A stretch of DNA of 64,000 nt from Streptomyces sp. Je 1-79 (GCF_025195125.1 NZ_JAMGSL010000005.1:310001-374000); one strand, 5' to 3'. Shown: positions 8,306-16,793, counted from the stretch's first letter. A program made the numbers and translations. The notes: generated by a model from the letters alone, not told the origin.

Positions 8306-8674
8306 ATGGCGGGACAGCCCGGGACGCCCGGCGAAGACGGACCCGGCGCCGGGTCCGGTACGGGCCCCGACGCGGCACTCGGCACCGAGGCCGCGGTCGA
8401 GCTGGGAGAGCGGGCCACGTTGGTCCAGTTCTCCACGGCGTTCTGCCAGCCCTGTCGCGCCACACGCCGGACGCTGGCCGAAGTCGCCGCGATGGTCGAC
8501 GGCGTGGGCCACGTCGAGATCGACGCCGAGGAACGCCTCGACCTCGTACGGAAGTACGGCATCGTCCGCACCCCCACCGTCCTCGTCCTCGACCGTGCCG
8601 GACGAGTCGTCGTCCGCGCCGCGGGGCAGCCCCGTCGCGCCGACGTGATAGCCGCGCTGGGGCGGGCGGTCTGA
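8306..8674 (+). CDS. thioredoxin-fold protein with a CQPC active site
   Basis: The protein has 122 residues. After a Gly/Ala-rich lead of about 35 residues comes a thioredoxin domain: LVQFSTAFCQPCRATR, EIDAEERLDLVRKYGIVRTPTVLVLD (the cis-Pro loop) and AAGQPRRADVI. The active site is C-Q-P-C rather than C-G-P-C, so the redox potential may differ from housekeeping thioredoxin. I chose ATG 8306, six bases after GGAG, over the GTG at 8273. No membrane anchor or export signal is visible. Confidence 0.88.
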   Translation: MAGQPGTPGEDGPGAGSGTGPDAALGTEAAVELGERATLVQFSTAFCQPCRATRRTLAEVAAMVDGVGHVEIDAEERLDLVRKYGIVRTPTVLVLDRAGRVVVRAAGQPRRADVIAALGRAV

Positions 8675-8708
8675 CGCGGTGACACATCTCCCACATCCCG
8701 GTACGCAC

Positions 8709-8738
8709 TTGACTGCACCCGCCACCGATCGTCAGTCT
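8709..8738 (+). promoter_or_regulatory. possible promoter for the flavin reductase gene
   Basis: TTGACT (8709-8714) and CAGTCT (8733-8738) are separated by 18 bases in the gap before the flavin reductase gene. The -35 is good but the -10 lacks its first T, so this is only a candidate. Confidence 0.35.
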
Positions 8739-8871
8739 GACGACGTGCCTTCAGAACTCCTTCTCCATGGGCGGGCCCACGTCGACCTGGCCCGTCACGC
8801 GAGCGCGCGCTGTCCGGGTGTCTGAGAACCCCCGGACCCGTCGAACGCCTCCCTCGCAGAAGGACAACTCC

Positions 8872-9387
8872 ATGACGATCTCGCCCGAACTCCGCACCGT
8901 CGGCGCCCCTCGTCAGGCCTCTCCCGACCTCCTCCGTTCCGTCTTCCGGCAGCACGCCGCCGGAGTCGCGGTGATCACCGCCCAGGGCGACCGTCCCGTC
9001 GGCTTCACCGCGACCTCCCTCAGCTCCGTCGCGGCCGAGCCGCCCCTGATCTCCTTCGGCGTGGGCACCTCCTCCTCCAGTTGGCCGGTGCTGTCCGAGG
9101 CCGAGCACGTCGGCGTCCACATACTCGGCGAGCACCAGCGGGAGCTGGCGGGCACCTTCGCCCGCAGCGGCGCCGACCGGTTCGGCGCCCCGACCCGGTG
9201 GAGCGAGGGTCCCGAAGGTGTGCCGATCCTGGACGGCGTCCTCGCCTGGCTCGTGTGCCGGGTGGTGACCCGCGTCCCGGCCGGGGATCATCGGATCGTG
9301 ATCGCCCAGGTCGTCGCCGGAGACCCCGCCGGGGTGGGCCGCCCGCTGCTCTATCACCAGGGACGCTTCAATGCTCTGCGTGACTGA
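8872..9387 (+). CDS. flavin reductase family protein
   Basis: The protein has 171 residues with the FMN-binding split-barrel fold of flavin reductases. The stretches AAGVAVITAQGDRPVGFTAT, SLSSVAAEPPLISFGVG and GRFNALRD at the C-terminus are characteristic. It probably supplies reduced FMN/FAD using NAD(P)H, or acts on a related substrate. The ATG follows GAAGGA with a suitable gap. The etf genes lie downstream with 190 bases between, so co-transcription is uncertain. Confidence 0.9.
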   Translation: MTISPELRTVGAPRQASPDLLRSVFRQHAAGVAVITAQGDRPVGFTATSLSSVAAEPPLISFGVGTSSSSWPVLSEAEHVGVHILGEHQRELAGTFARSGADRFGAPTRWSEGPEGVPILDGVLAWLVCRVVTRVPAGDHRIVIAQVVAGDPAGVGRPLLYHQGRFNALRD

Positions 9388-9435
9388 GGGTTCCCTTCCT
9401 TCGGCGTTGTCAAGGTCACACGCCTGAGCGCTTGC

Positions 9436-9445
9436 TTACTGGTAA
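9436..9445. promoter_or_regulatory. small palindrome upstream of etfB
   Basis: TTAC-TG-GTAA lies in a comparatively AT-rich stretch between the flavin reductase gene and etfB. It may be part of an operator or simply promoter DNA. Nothing else stands out in 9388-9577 apart from AGGAG immediately before the GTG of etfB. Confidence 0.25.
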
Positions 9446-9577
9446 CGAACTGGGTGTACTGACGAGTAATATTTCGGTCGGAGCGGTCGGACGCCCCGAC
9501 CGGAAACCCGCCCTTCAGGCGCCTATGCTGCGAGCAACAAGGCAGCCCAGTTATGACGATGCAGTAGGAGAGCCGGC

Positions 9578-10363
9578 GTGAGCTTGAGGATCGTTGTCTG
9601 TGTGAAGTACGTGCCCGACGCCACCGGCGACCGGCACTTCGCCGATGACCTGACCGTCGATCGCGACGACGTCGACGGCCTGCTGTCGGAGCTCGACGAG
9701 TACGCGGTCGAGCAGGCGCTGCAGATCGCGGAAGAGGCCGACGACGCCGAGGTCACCGTGCTGACGGTCGGCCCGGAGGACGCCAAGGACGCGCTGCGCA
9801 AGGCGCTGTCCATGGGTGCCGACAAGGCCGTCCACGTCGAGGACGACGACCTGCACGGCTCCGACGTCATGGGCACCTCGCTGGTGCTCGCCAAGGCCAT
9901 CGAGAAGACCGGCTACGACGTCGTCATCGCCGGCATGGCCTCCACCGACGGCACCATGGGCGTGCTGCCCGCGATCCTGGCCGAGCGCCTGGGCGTCCCG
10001 CAGGTCACCCTGCTCTCCGAGGTCAAGATCGAGGACGGCAAGGTCACCGGCCGCCGTGACGGCGACACCGCCTCCGAGCAGCTTGAGGCGTCGCTGCCGG
10101 CCGTCGTGTCGGTGACGGACCAGTCGGGCGAGGCCCGCTACCCGTCCTTCAAGGGCATCATGGCCGCCAAGAAGAAGCCGGTGGAGTCCCTGGACCTCTC
10201 CGACCTCGAGATCGACGCCGAGGAGGTCGGCCTGGAGGGCGCGTGGACCGCGGTCGACTCCGCCGCCGAGCGTCCGGCCCGCACCGCCGGCACGATCGTC
10301 AAGGACGAGGGCGAGGGCGGCAAGCAGCTGGCCGAGTACCTCGCGAGCCAGAAGTTCGTCTGA
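9578..10363 (+). CDS. etfB: electron transfer flavoprotein beta subunit
   Basis: The protein has 261 residues. It starts LRIVVCVKYVPD, contains NEYAVEQAL-type ELDEYAVEQALQI, SMGADKAVHV, and TDGTMGVLPAILAERLG, the AMP-binding region of EtfB. With EtfA it forms the soluble FAD/AMP heterodimer that carries electrons from acyl-CoA and related dehydrogenases to the quinone pool. GTG is the start, with AGGAGAG nine bases upstream. The etfA gene follows after 57 bases on the same strand. Confidence 0.96.
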   Translation: MSLRIVVCVKYVPDATGDRHFADDLTVDRDDVDGLLSELDEYAVEQALQIAEEADDAEVTVLTVGPEDAKDALRKALSMGADKAVHVEDDDLHGSDVMGTSLVLAKAIEKTGYDVVIAGMASTDGTMGVLPAILAERLGVPQVTLLSEVKIEDGKVTGRRDGDTASEQLEASLPAVVSVTDQSGEARYPSFKGIMAAKKKPVESLDLSDLEIDAEEVGLEGAWTAVDSAAERPARTAGTIVKDEGEGGKQLAEYLASQKFV

Positions 10364-10420
10364 GGCTCGCGCGAGCCACCTGACCCGCCCCCCTTTTCGT
10401 TCGCAGGAGATTGAATCCCC

Positions 10421-11383
10421 ATGGCTGAGATTCTCGTCTACGTCGACCACGTCGACGGTGCCGTCCGCAAGCCCACCCTGGAGCTGCTGACGCTGGCCCG
10501 CCGCATCGGCGAGCCCGTCGCCGTCGCGCTGGGTGCCGGTGCCGAGGCCACCGCCCCGGCCCTCGCCGAGCACGGCGCGGTGAAGGTCCTCACGGCCGAC
10601 GCCCCCGAGTTCGCCGACTACCTCGTCGTCCCGAAGGTCGACGCGCTGCAGGCCGCGTACGAGGTGGTCTCCCCGGCCGCCGTGCTCGTGCCGTCCTCCG
10701 CCGAGGGCAAGGAGATCGCGGCCCGTCTCGCGGTCCGCATCGGCTCCGGCATCATCACCGACGCCGTCGACCTGGAGGCCGGTGACGAGGGCCCGGTCGC
10801 GACGCAGTCCGCGTTCGCCGCCTCCTTCTCCACCAAGTCCCGTGTCTCCAGGGGCACCCCGGTCATCACGGTCAAGCCGAACTCGGCCCCCGTCGAGGCC
10901 GCTCCGGCCGCCGGCGCCGTCGAGGCGCTCGCCGTCACCTTCTCGGCCCAGGCCACCGGCACCAAGGTCACCTCGCGCACCCCGCGCGAGTCGACCGGCC
11001 GCCCGGAGCTGACCGAGGCCGCGATCGTGGTCTCCGGCGGACGTGGCGTCAACGGCGCCGAGAACTTCGCCGTCATCGAGGCGCTCGCCGACTCGCTCGG
11101 CGCGGCCGTCGGCGCCTCCCGCGCCGCCGTCGACGCCGGCTGGTACCCGCACTCCAACCAGGTCGGCCAGACCGGCAAGTCCGTCTCGCCGCAGCTGTAC
11201 ATCGCCTCCGGCATCTCCGGTGCGATCCAGCACCGCGCGGGTATGCAGACCTCGAAGACCATCGTGGCCATCAACAAGGACGCCGAGGCCCCGATCTTCG
11301 ACCTCGTCGACTACGGCGTGGTCGGCGACCTCTTCGACGTCGTCCCGCAGCTGACCGAGGAGATCAAGACCCGCAAGGGCTGA
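10421..11383 (+). CDS. etfA: electron transfer flavoprotein alpha subunit
   Basis: The protein has 320 residues. The C-terminal FAD domain is well conserved: [48 protein letters not shown] and [10 protein letters not shown]. It binds FAD and pairs with EtfB. GCAGGAGATT lies before the ATG. A perfect 18-bp hairpin follows the stop codon, so etfBA appears to be a closed operon. Confidence 0.96.
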   Translation: MAEILVYVDHVDGAVRKPTLELLTLARRIGEPVAVALGAGAEATAPALAEHGAVKVLTADAPEFADYLVVPKVDALQAAYEVVSPAAVLVPSSAEGKEIAARLAVRIGSGIITDAVDLEAGDEGPVATQSAFAASFSTKSRVSRGTPVITVKPNSAPVEAAPAAGAVEALAVTFSAQATGTKVTSRTPRESTGRPELTEAAIVVSGGRGVNGAENFAVIEALADSLGAAVGASRAAVDAGWYPHSNQVGQTGKSVSPQLYIASGISGAIQHRAGMQTSKTIVAINKDAEAPIFDLVDYGVVGDLFDVVPQLTEEIKTRKG

Positions 11384-11401
11384 CCTGCGGTTCTGTTCGG
11401 T

Positions 11402-11440
11402 CCGGGGGCCGCGTGGTGATCATCACCACGCGGCCCCCGG
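11402..11440 (+). terminator. 18-bp perfect hairpin after etfA
   Basis: Two 18-base arms (11402-11419 and 11423-11440, beginning CCGGGGGCC and ending GGCCCCCGG) pair perfectly around a three-base centre and are followed by CCGTTTCGG. The hairpin begins 18 bases after the etfA stop and should end that operon. Confidence 0.85.
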
Positions 11441-11456
11441 CCGTTTCGGACACCCA

Positions 11457-11519
11457 TTGACGCGGGTCCCGACGGACTACTAACTTCGCTATACGGATTG
11501 TTGATTCCGTGCAGCGGAA
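11457..11519 (+). promoter_or_regulatory. promoter and TTCCG-N5-CGGAA operator of the DUF6986 gene
   Basis: TTGACG (11457-11462) and TAACTT (11481-11486) are 18 bases apart and make a strong promoter. About 19 bases after the -10, TTCCG (11505-11509) and CGGAA (11515-11519) form an inverted repeat over the 5' leader, just before AGGAGG. Its position downstream of the expected transcription start fits a roadblock repressor. The repeat resembles the TTCCGC...GCGGAA type recognised by some Streptomyces IclR-family regulators such as AllR; that link is inference. Confidence 0.6.
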
Positions 11520-11535
11520 AACAGGAGGATGTGGG

Positions 11536-12834
11536 ATGGGTCAGCAGGAGAAGGTGTCGACGAGCCTCGCCGGAGCGGTCAGCGAGGGCATCAGCGCCTC
11601 CCTCGCGGCGGTGGACGCCGAACTCGACCGGCGTTACCCGGGCGACCCGGGCACCCGCCAGCCCGTCCACACCGTCTACGTCCCCGGCAACCTCTTCGAC
11701 GCCGGAACCATCCGCTCCTGGGGCGACCAGGCGCTCGCCGCACTCGACGAGCACGCCCCGGACGCCGCCTCCTTCGCGGCGGTCCTCGGCCTCTCCGACG
11801 GCCTCGCCGAGGACGTGTACGGCCGCGTGCGGGCCAAGCTGGAGCGCGAGCCCATCGAGGACCTGCGGGTCGACTTCGAGGACGGCTACGCGGGCCAGGG
11901 CGGGGCAGCCGAAGACGCTGACGCCGCCCGCGCCGCCCGGCTGATCTCGGAGGCGTACGCGAACGGCACGGCCGCCCCGTACATGGGCATCCGGATGAAG
12001 TGCATGGAGGCCGCCGTACGCGACCGCGGCATCCGCACCACCGACATCTTCCTCACCGGCCTCCTGGAGCACGGCGGACTGCCCGACGGCCTCGTCCTCA
12101 CCCTCCCCAAGGTCACCTACCCCGAGCAGGTCTCCGCCTTCGTCCGGCTCCTGGAGGCCTTCGAGAAGGCCCACGGCCTGGACGCCGGCCGTCTGGGCTT
12201 CGAGATCCAGATCGAGACCAGCCAGTCCATCCTCGCCACCGACGGCACCGCCGCCGTCGCCCGCATGATCGGCGCCGCCGAGGGCCGCGCGACCGGACTG
12301 CACTACGGCACCTTCGACTACAGCGCCTGCCTGGGCGTCTCCGCCGCCTACCAGGCCAGCGACCACCCGGCCGCCGACCACGCCAAGGCGATCATGCAGG
12401 TCGCCGCCGCGGGCACCGGCGTACGGGTCTCCGACGGCTCCACCAACGTCCTCCCGGTCGGCCCCACCGAGCACGTCCACGAGGCCTGGCGCCTGCACTA
12501 CGGCCTCACCCGCCGCGCCCTGGCCCGCGCCTACTACCAGGGCTGGGACATGCACCCGGGCCACATCCCGACCCGCTACGCCGCCGTCTTCGCGTTCTAC
12601 CGCGAGGGCTTCGAGGCCGCCGCCAAGCGCCTCTCGGCCTACGCCAACCACGCGGGCGGCGACGTGATGGACGAGCCCGCCACCGCCAAGGCGCTCAGCT
12701 CCTACCTCCTGCGCGGCATCGACTGCGGCGCCCTCGACACCGCCGAGGTCGACGCCCTCACCGGCCTGACCCGCGCCGACCTCGACCGTTTCGCGGCCCC
12801 GCGCCGGGGCGACCTGACGGCCACGGCGCAGTAA
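11536..12834 (+). CDS. DUF6986 family protein (HpcH/HpaI-CitE-like aldolase)
   Basis: The protein has 432 residues and a TIM-barrel related to CitE and HpcH aldolases. Recognisable pieces are VYVPGNLFDAG, DLRVDFEDGYAGQG (metal-binding Glu/Asp), GIRMKCMEAAVRDRG, FEIQIETSQSIL and GLHYGTFDYSACLG. C-C lyase or acyl-CoA ester chemistry is likely but the substrate is not known. I chose ATG 11536 because CAGGAGG is seven to nine bases upstream. The gene has its own promoter with an operator and a strong terminator, so it is a single-gene unit. Confidence 0.9.
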   Translation: MGQQEKVSTSLAGAVSEGISASLAAVDAELDRRYPGDPGTRQPVHTVYVPGNLFDAGTIRSWGDQALAALDEHAPDAASFAAVLGLSDGLAEDVYGRVRAKLEREPIEDLRVDFEDGYAGQGGAAEDADAARAARLISEAYANGTAAPYMGIRMKCMEAAVRDRGIRTTDIFLTGLLEHGGLPDGLVLTLPKVTYPEQVSAFVRLLEAFEKAHGLDAGRLGFEIQIETSQSILATDGTAAVARMIGAAEGRATGLHYGTFDYSACLGVSAAYQASDHPAADHAKAIMQVAAAGTGVRVSDGSTNVLPVGPTEHVHEAWRLHYGLTRRALARAYYQGWDMHPGHIPTRYAAVFAFYREGFEAAAKRLSAYANHAGGDVMDEPATAKALSSYLLRGIDCGALDTAEVDALTGLTRADLDRFAAPRRGDLTATAQ

Positions 12835-12887
12835 CGATCCGCAGCCCCCCGCACATCACCGCCACAGGCCGCTGGATCTATCAAGAC

Positions 12888-12922
12888 CGAGGCCGGGCAG
12901 GTCGCCGACCTGCCCGGCCTCG
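12888..12922. terminator. bidirectional 16-bp hairpin between DUF6986 and LacI genes
   Basis: CGAGGCCGGGCAGGTC (12888-12903) pairs perfectly with GACCTGCCCGGCCTCG (12907-12922) around GCC. It sits between the convergent ends of the DUF6986 gene and the LacI gene and can serve both. Confidence 0.85.
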
Positions 12923-12934
12923 CCGCCGTTCCGG

Positions 12935-13969
12935 TTACGCGGGCGGTGGCGGGATCTCCCCCGATCCGCGGGGGATCAGCCGGGTGTCCAGGACGACACG
13001 GGCGGGCTCGTCGTCGAATCCGTCCAGGCGGCGGAAGAGCCGCTCCGCCGCCGTGCGGCCCAGGGCCGCCGCGTCCTGGGCGATCACGGTGATGCCGAGC
13101 AGGTCGGCGAGTTCGATGTCGTCGAACCCCACGAGGGCCACCGGGTGCGCGCGGCCGGCCAGTGCGCGGACCGCCGTGACCGTGACCCGGTTGTTGCCCG
13201 CGAAGAGCGCCGTGACCGGCTCCGGGCCGGAGACCATCGCCGCCACCGCCTCCCGTACCCGGTCAGGACCCGTCGGCCCCAGCGAGACCCACGACGGGTC
13301 GACGGCCAGTCCCGCGTCCTCCATCGCCGCCCGGTACCCGCGCAGCCGCTCCGTCGCCGTGTGGATGCGCGGCTGGTCGCCGATGAAGCCGATCCGGCGG
13401 TGCCCGTGGGCGATCAGGTGCGCCACGCCGTCGCGCGAACCGCCGAAGCTGTCCGACAGGACGACGTCGGCGTCGATCCGGCCCGCCGGACGGTCCACGA
13501 AGACGGTGGCGACACCGGCCTTGATCTCCGGTTCGAGGTAGCGGTGGTCCGAACCGGCCGGGATGACGATGAGTCCGTCGACCCGGCGGGCGCAGAGCGC
13601 GAGCGCCAGCTCCTGCTCGCGGTCCGGGTCCTCCGCGCTGGATCCGTTGATCAGCAGGGCCCCGTGAGCCCGGGCGACCTCCTCCACGGCGCGGCTGAGC
13701 GGACCGTAGAACGGGTCGGCGAGGTCTTCGAGGACCAGCCCCACGGACGCGGTACGGCCCTTGCGCAGCACGCGCGCGCTGTCGTTGCGCCGGAAGCCGA
13801 GCGAGTCGATGGCCTCCTGCACGCGGCGTTCGGTGTCGGGGGTGACTCCCGGCTCGCCGTTGACGACACGGGAGACCGTCTTGAGTCCGACGCCCGCCAG
13901 GGCGGCGACGTCCTTCATCGTGGGCCGATTGCCGTAGCGGTGCTCGGGGCGGCGGGCGGTGTCGGCCAC
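12935..13969 (-). CDS. LacI family transcriptional regulator
   Basis: The protein has 344 residues. The N-terminal helix-turn-helix and hinge read TMKDVAALAGVGLKTVSRVVNGE, with the conserved hinge-region RRNDSARVLRKGRT, followed by a periplasmic-binding-like sugar domain (GLVLEDLADPFYGPL, ALVGFDDIELAD). I chose GTG 13969 because GAGGAGA lies ten bases upstream; a longer frame adds an Arg-rich leader. The gene is divergent from a ROK sugar kinase with a GACAACGTTGTC palindrome between them, so it probably represses both in response to a sugar. Confidence 0.94.
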   Translation of the reverse strand: MADTARRPEHRYGNRPTMKDVAALAGVGLKTVSRVVNGEPGVTPDTERRVQEAIDSLGFRRNDSARVLRKGRTASVGLVLEDLADPFYGPLSRAVEEVARAHGALLINGSSAEDPDREQELALALCARRVDGLIVIPAGSDHRYLEPEIKAGVATVFVDRPAGRIDADVVLSDSFGGSRDGVAHLIAHGHRRIGFIGDQPRIHTATERLRGYRAAMEDAGLAVDPSWVSLGPTGPDRVREAVAAMVSGPEPVTALFAGNNRVTVTAVRALAGRAHPVALVGFDDIELADLLGITVIAQDAAALGRTAAERLFRRLDGFDDEPARVVLDTRLIPRGSGEIPPPPA

Positions 13970-14016
13970 AGTGCGCGAATCTCCTCGGTGTCGTCTCCGT
14001 CTCGTCCGAGCATAGG

Positions 14017-14037
14017 CCCTGGACAACGTTGTCAGGG
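14017..14037. promoter_or_regulatory. LacI-type operator between divergent genes
   Basis: GACAACGTTGTC (14022-14033) is a perfect 12-bp palindrome with a central CG, flanked by CCCT and AGGG arms. It lies 48 bases upstream of the LacI gene start and about 60 bases upstream of the ROK kinase start. Central-CG palindromes with A/C-rich half-sites are typical of LacI-family operators. Confidence 0.8.
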
Positions 14038-14098
14038 CAAGAGAGACTGTACGTCACAGCGATCTACACGCTCTCGGCTCTCTGGAGACACCGCGCAC

Positions 14099-15028
14099 AT
14101 GCAGACTGACCTCGTTGCCGCCCTGGACTTCGGGGGCACCAAGATCGCCGGCGCGCTGGTGGACGGCGCCGGCGGCATTCTCGTACGGGTGCAGCGGCCC
14201 ACTCCCGCCCGGGAGGACGGCGAGACGGTGATGCGGGCGGTCGAGTCGGTGCTCGACGACCTGGCGGCCTCGCCCCTGTGGGACTCGGCGCACGCGGTCG
14301 GCATCGGCAGCGCGGGCCCGGTGGACGCCTCGGCCGGTACGGTCAGCCCGGTCAACGTCCCCGGTTGGCGCGGCTTTCCGCTGGTCGAGCGGGTCCACCG
14401 GGTCTCCGGCGGGCGGCCGGTGACGCTCGTCGGCGACGGTGTCGCGATGACGGCCGCCGAGCACTGGCAGGGCGCGGCCCGTGGCCACGACAACGCGCTC
14501 TGCCTGGTCGTCTCGACGGGTGTCGGCGGAGGTCTGGTGCTCGACGGCCGGGTACACCCCGGCCCCACCGGCAACGCGGGCCACATCGGCCATATCAGCG
14601 TGGACCTGGACGGCGACCTGTGCGCCTGCGGCGGGCGCGGCTGCGTCGAACGCATCGCCAGCGGGCCGCAGATCGCGCGGCGCGCCCTGGAGAACGGCTG
14701 GCGGCCGGGTCCCGACGGCGACACCTCCGCGGCCGCGGTGGCAGCAGCCGCGCAGGCCGGGGAGCCGGTCGCCGTCGCGTCGTTCGAGCGCGCCGCACGG
14801 GCGCTCGCGGCGGGGATCGCCGCCACGGCGACGCTGGTCGAGATCGACATCGCCGTCGTGGGCGGCGGGGTGGCGGGCGCGGGCGACGTGCTCTTCGAGC
14901 CGCTGCGGAGCAGCCTGCGGGAGTACGCCACACTCTCGTTCGTCCGGGACCTCGCCGTCGTCCCGGCGCTCACCGGCACGGACGCGGGCCTCCTCGGCGC
15001 CGCGGCGGCGGCCCGCAAGGTCGCCTGA
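14099..15028 (+). CDS. ROK family sugar kinase
   Basis: The protein has 309 residues and no N-terminal DNA-binding domain, so it is a kinase rather than a ROK repressor. The ATP-binding motif is AALDFGGTKIAGALVD. GNAGHIGHISVDLDG followed by CACGGRGCVERIASG is the ROK zinc-binding signature (CxCGxxGCxE type). It should phosphorylate a hexose such as glucose or an N-acylsugar. GGAG precedes the ATG at a longish distance. It is divergent from the LacI regulator and probably under its control. A degenerate repeat array starts at its stop codon. Confidence 0.92.
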   Translation: MQTDLVAALDFGGTKIAGALVDGAGGILVRVQRPTPAREDGETVMRAVESVLDDLAASPLWDSAHAVGIGSAGPVDASAGTVSPVNVPGWRGFPLVERVHRVSGGRPVTLVGDGVAMTAAEHWQGAARGHDNALCLVVSTGVGGGLVLDGRVHPGPTGNAGHIGHISVDLDGDLCACGGRGCVERIASGPQIARRALENGWRPGPDGDTSAAAVAAAAQAGEPVAVASFERAARALAAGIAATATLVEIDIAVVGGGVAGAGDVLFEPLRSSLREYATLSFVRDLAVVPALTGTDAGLLGAAAAARKVA

Positions 15029-15249
15029 CGGCGGGTCACCGGAAGCAGTCGGCTGCTGACGGGCGGGTCACCGGGTGCGGTCGGCCTGAAGGCACCGGCG
15101 GCTGGAGGTCACCGGACGGAGTGCGCCTGACGGCGGGTCGCCGGGCGCAGTCGGCTGCTGACGGGCGGGCCGCCGGGCGCCGGACCGCCGGGCGCGGTCG
15201 GCCTGGAGGCAGAGTCGCCCGGCGCGCGGCCTGGAGGCGGTTCGCCCGG
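15025..15249. repeat. degenerate tandem repeats starting at the ROK kinase stop codon
   Basis: About eight imperfect copies of a unit like CTGACGGCGGGTCACCGG recur at 15025, 15056, 15086, 15102, 15127, 15158, 15203 and 15231, mostly 25-31 bases apart. The first copy contains the TGA stop of the ROK kinase gene. The 15056 and 15158 copies are nearly identical over 31 bases. No gene is visible in this stretch. Confidence 0.8.
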
Positions 15250-15256
15250 CGCGCGG

Positions 15257-15484
15257 TCATATCCTCACCGCCGTCCCCGCCCCTGCCCTCACCACCGCTC
15301 CCACGACCGGCCTCGCCGTCTCCGCCGCCCGCTGTCGTACGACCACCAGAAACGTGTCGGACTCCAGGTCCATCACGACCTCCGCCGGAAGCCCCTCGTC
15401 CCGGCGCGCGCTCGCGAACTCCTCGGCGGGCCAGCTGCCTCGTGGGCCACCCGCGGGGAACCTCTGCAATACCGTACGGCTCAT
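15257..15484 (-). CDS. small conserved-looking hypothetical protein
   Basis: This 75-residue protein begins MSRTVLQRFPAGGPRGSWPAEEF and ends with a VVRQR...RAG-rich tail. It has no signal peptide or membrane helix. A central EVVMDLESDTFLVVV segment suggests two beta strands. I recognise no domain. The ATG at 15484 has a G-rich upstream site (AAGGGGG, then GGAG directly adjacent). A longer frame reaching 15550 is less likely. It is divergent from the kinase-Nudix gene. Confidence 0.6.
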   Translation of the reverse strand: MSRTVLQRFPAGGPRGSWPAEEFASARRDEGLPAEVVMDLESDTFLVVVRQRAAETARPVVGAVVRAGAGTAVRI

Positions 15485-15624
15485 CTCCGCACCCCCTTGC
15501 CTCGCCGGTCCAACGACGGTCCGTACCGAAGTGTTACGCACCGCCCGCACGGGCGTTCGCGCCGGGGGTTTCCATGGCAGGGTGTTGCGGGCAAGCCACT
15601 GAGGGCTACCGAAGAGGGGGAATC

Positions 15625-16662
15625 GTGATCGTCTGGATCAACGGTGCGTTCGGCGCGGGCAAGTCCAGCACCGCGCGCGAGCTGGTCGAGCTGATCCCGA
15701 ACAGCACCCTGTACGACCCCGAGCTCACCGGCGGCACACTGTGCCGGCTCCTGCCCCGGAAGCGGCTCGACGAGGTGGACGACTTCCAGGACCTGCCGAT
15801 GTGGCGCCGCATGGTGGTCGACACCGCCGCCGCCCTGCTCGCCGAGGTGGGCGGTGTCCTCGTCGTCCCCATGACGCTGACGCGGCAGGAGTACCGCGAC
15901 GAGATCTTCGGTGGTCTCGCGGCGCGGCGGATCGAGGTCCGGCATGTGCTGCTCGCTCCAGATGAAACGATCCTGCGGACGCGGATCGACAGCCGCGCGG
16001 CGTTCGAGGAGGACAAGGAGGGCGCCGAGCGCGCCCGCCAGTGGTGTCACGACCACGTCGAGCCCTTCCGTACCGCGCTGGGCTGGCTGTCCGGCGACGC
16101 CTACACCGTCGACAACTCCACGCTCTCGCCCGTCGAGGCCGCGGCCGCTGTCGCCGAGGCCGTCAACGCCGGCCTCGCCGCCCCGTGCGGGATCGTCCAG
16201 ACGCCCGAACCCACCGGTGAGACGCTCGCCGCCGGCGTCCTGCTCTTCGACGAAGAGGACCGCTTCCTCCTCGTCGACCCCACGTACAAGCCCGGCTGGG
16301 AGTTCCCCGGAGGCGTCGTCGAACCCGGGGAGCCGCCCGCCCGCGCGGGCATGCGCGAGGTCGCCGAGGAGATAGGCATCGAACTCGACGCCGTACCCAG
16401 ACTCCTGCTGGTCGACTGGGAACGGCCCCAGCCCCCCGGCTACGGAGGTCTGCGCCTCCTCTTCGACGGCGGACGGCTCCCCGCGGCCGACGCGGACCGG
16501 CTCCTGCTCCCCGGCGCCGAACTGCGCGGCTGGCGCTTCGTCACGGAGGACGAGGCCGCCGAACTCCTGCCCCCGGTCCGCTACCGCCGCCTCCGCTGGG
16601 CCCTGCGGGCCCGCGAACGAGGCACCGTCCTCAACCTGGAGGCCGGCGTACCGGTCGGCTGA
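15625..16662 (+). CDS. P-loop kinase fused to a Nudix hydrolase
   Basis: The protein has 345 residues and two domains. Residues 1-185 form a small P-loop kinase with Walker A INGAFGAGKSS and a downstream LRTRIDSRAAFEEDK lid-like segment. Residues 195-345 are a Nudix domain with a complete box GGVVEPGEPPARAGMREVAE followed by EIGI. The kinase may phosphorylate a small molecule and the Nudix part hydrolyse a nucleotide derivative; the substrates are unknown. The start is GTG 15625 with GAAGAGGGGG upstream. The kinase half is similar to AAA/zeta-toxin-like nucleoside kinases. Confidence 0.88.
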   Translation: MIVWINGAFGAGKSSTARELVELIPNSTLYDPELTGGTLCRLLPRKRLDEVDDFQDLPMWRRMVVDTAAALLAEVGGVLVVPMTLTRQEYRDEIFGGLAARRIEVRHVLLAPDETILRTRIDSRAAFEEDKEGAERARQWCHDHVEPFRTALGWLSGDAYTVDNSTLSPVEAAAAVAEAVNAGLAAPCGIVQTPEPTGETLAAGVLLFDEEDRFLLVDPTYKPGWEFPGGVVEPGEPPARAGMREVAEEIGIELDAVPRLLLVDWERPQPPGYGGLRLLFDGGRLPAADADRLLLPGAELRGWRFVTEDEAAELLPPVRYRRLRWALRARERGTVLNLEAGVPVG

Positions 16663-16692
16663 CCGGGACGAACCCGAGCCACGCCGCCCCGG

Positions 16693-16735
16693 GGGATGCC
16701 GTGCGGCCCATGCCCGCCCGTGCCCACGGCATCCC
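16693..16735. terminator. imperfect hairpin between kinase-Nudix and metallo-hydrolase genes
   Basis: GGGATGCCGTG (16693-16703) pairs with CACGGCATCCC (16725-16735) across a 21-base loop. It lies in the convergent gap between two genes. The region also contains two related TGCCCGCCCG copies, so part of it is repeat DNA. Confidence 0.5.
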
Positions 16736-16793
16736 TCGCATGTCGTGCGGCCTGTGCCCGCCCGCCGGGTCCCGCTCGTGCGCACGGCGTCCC

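Noticed and set aside
9551-11233. 560-codon open frame opposite etfBA
   Set aside because: A shadow of etfB and etfA with shadow-type composition.
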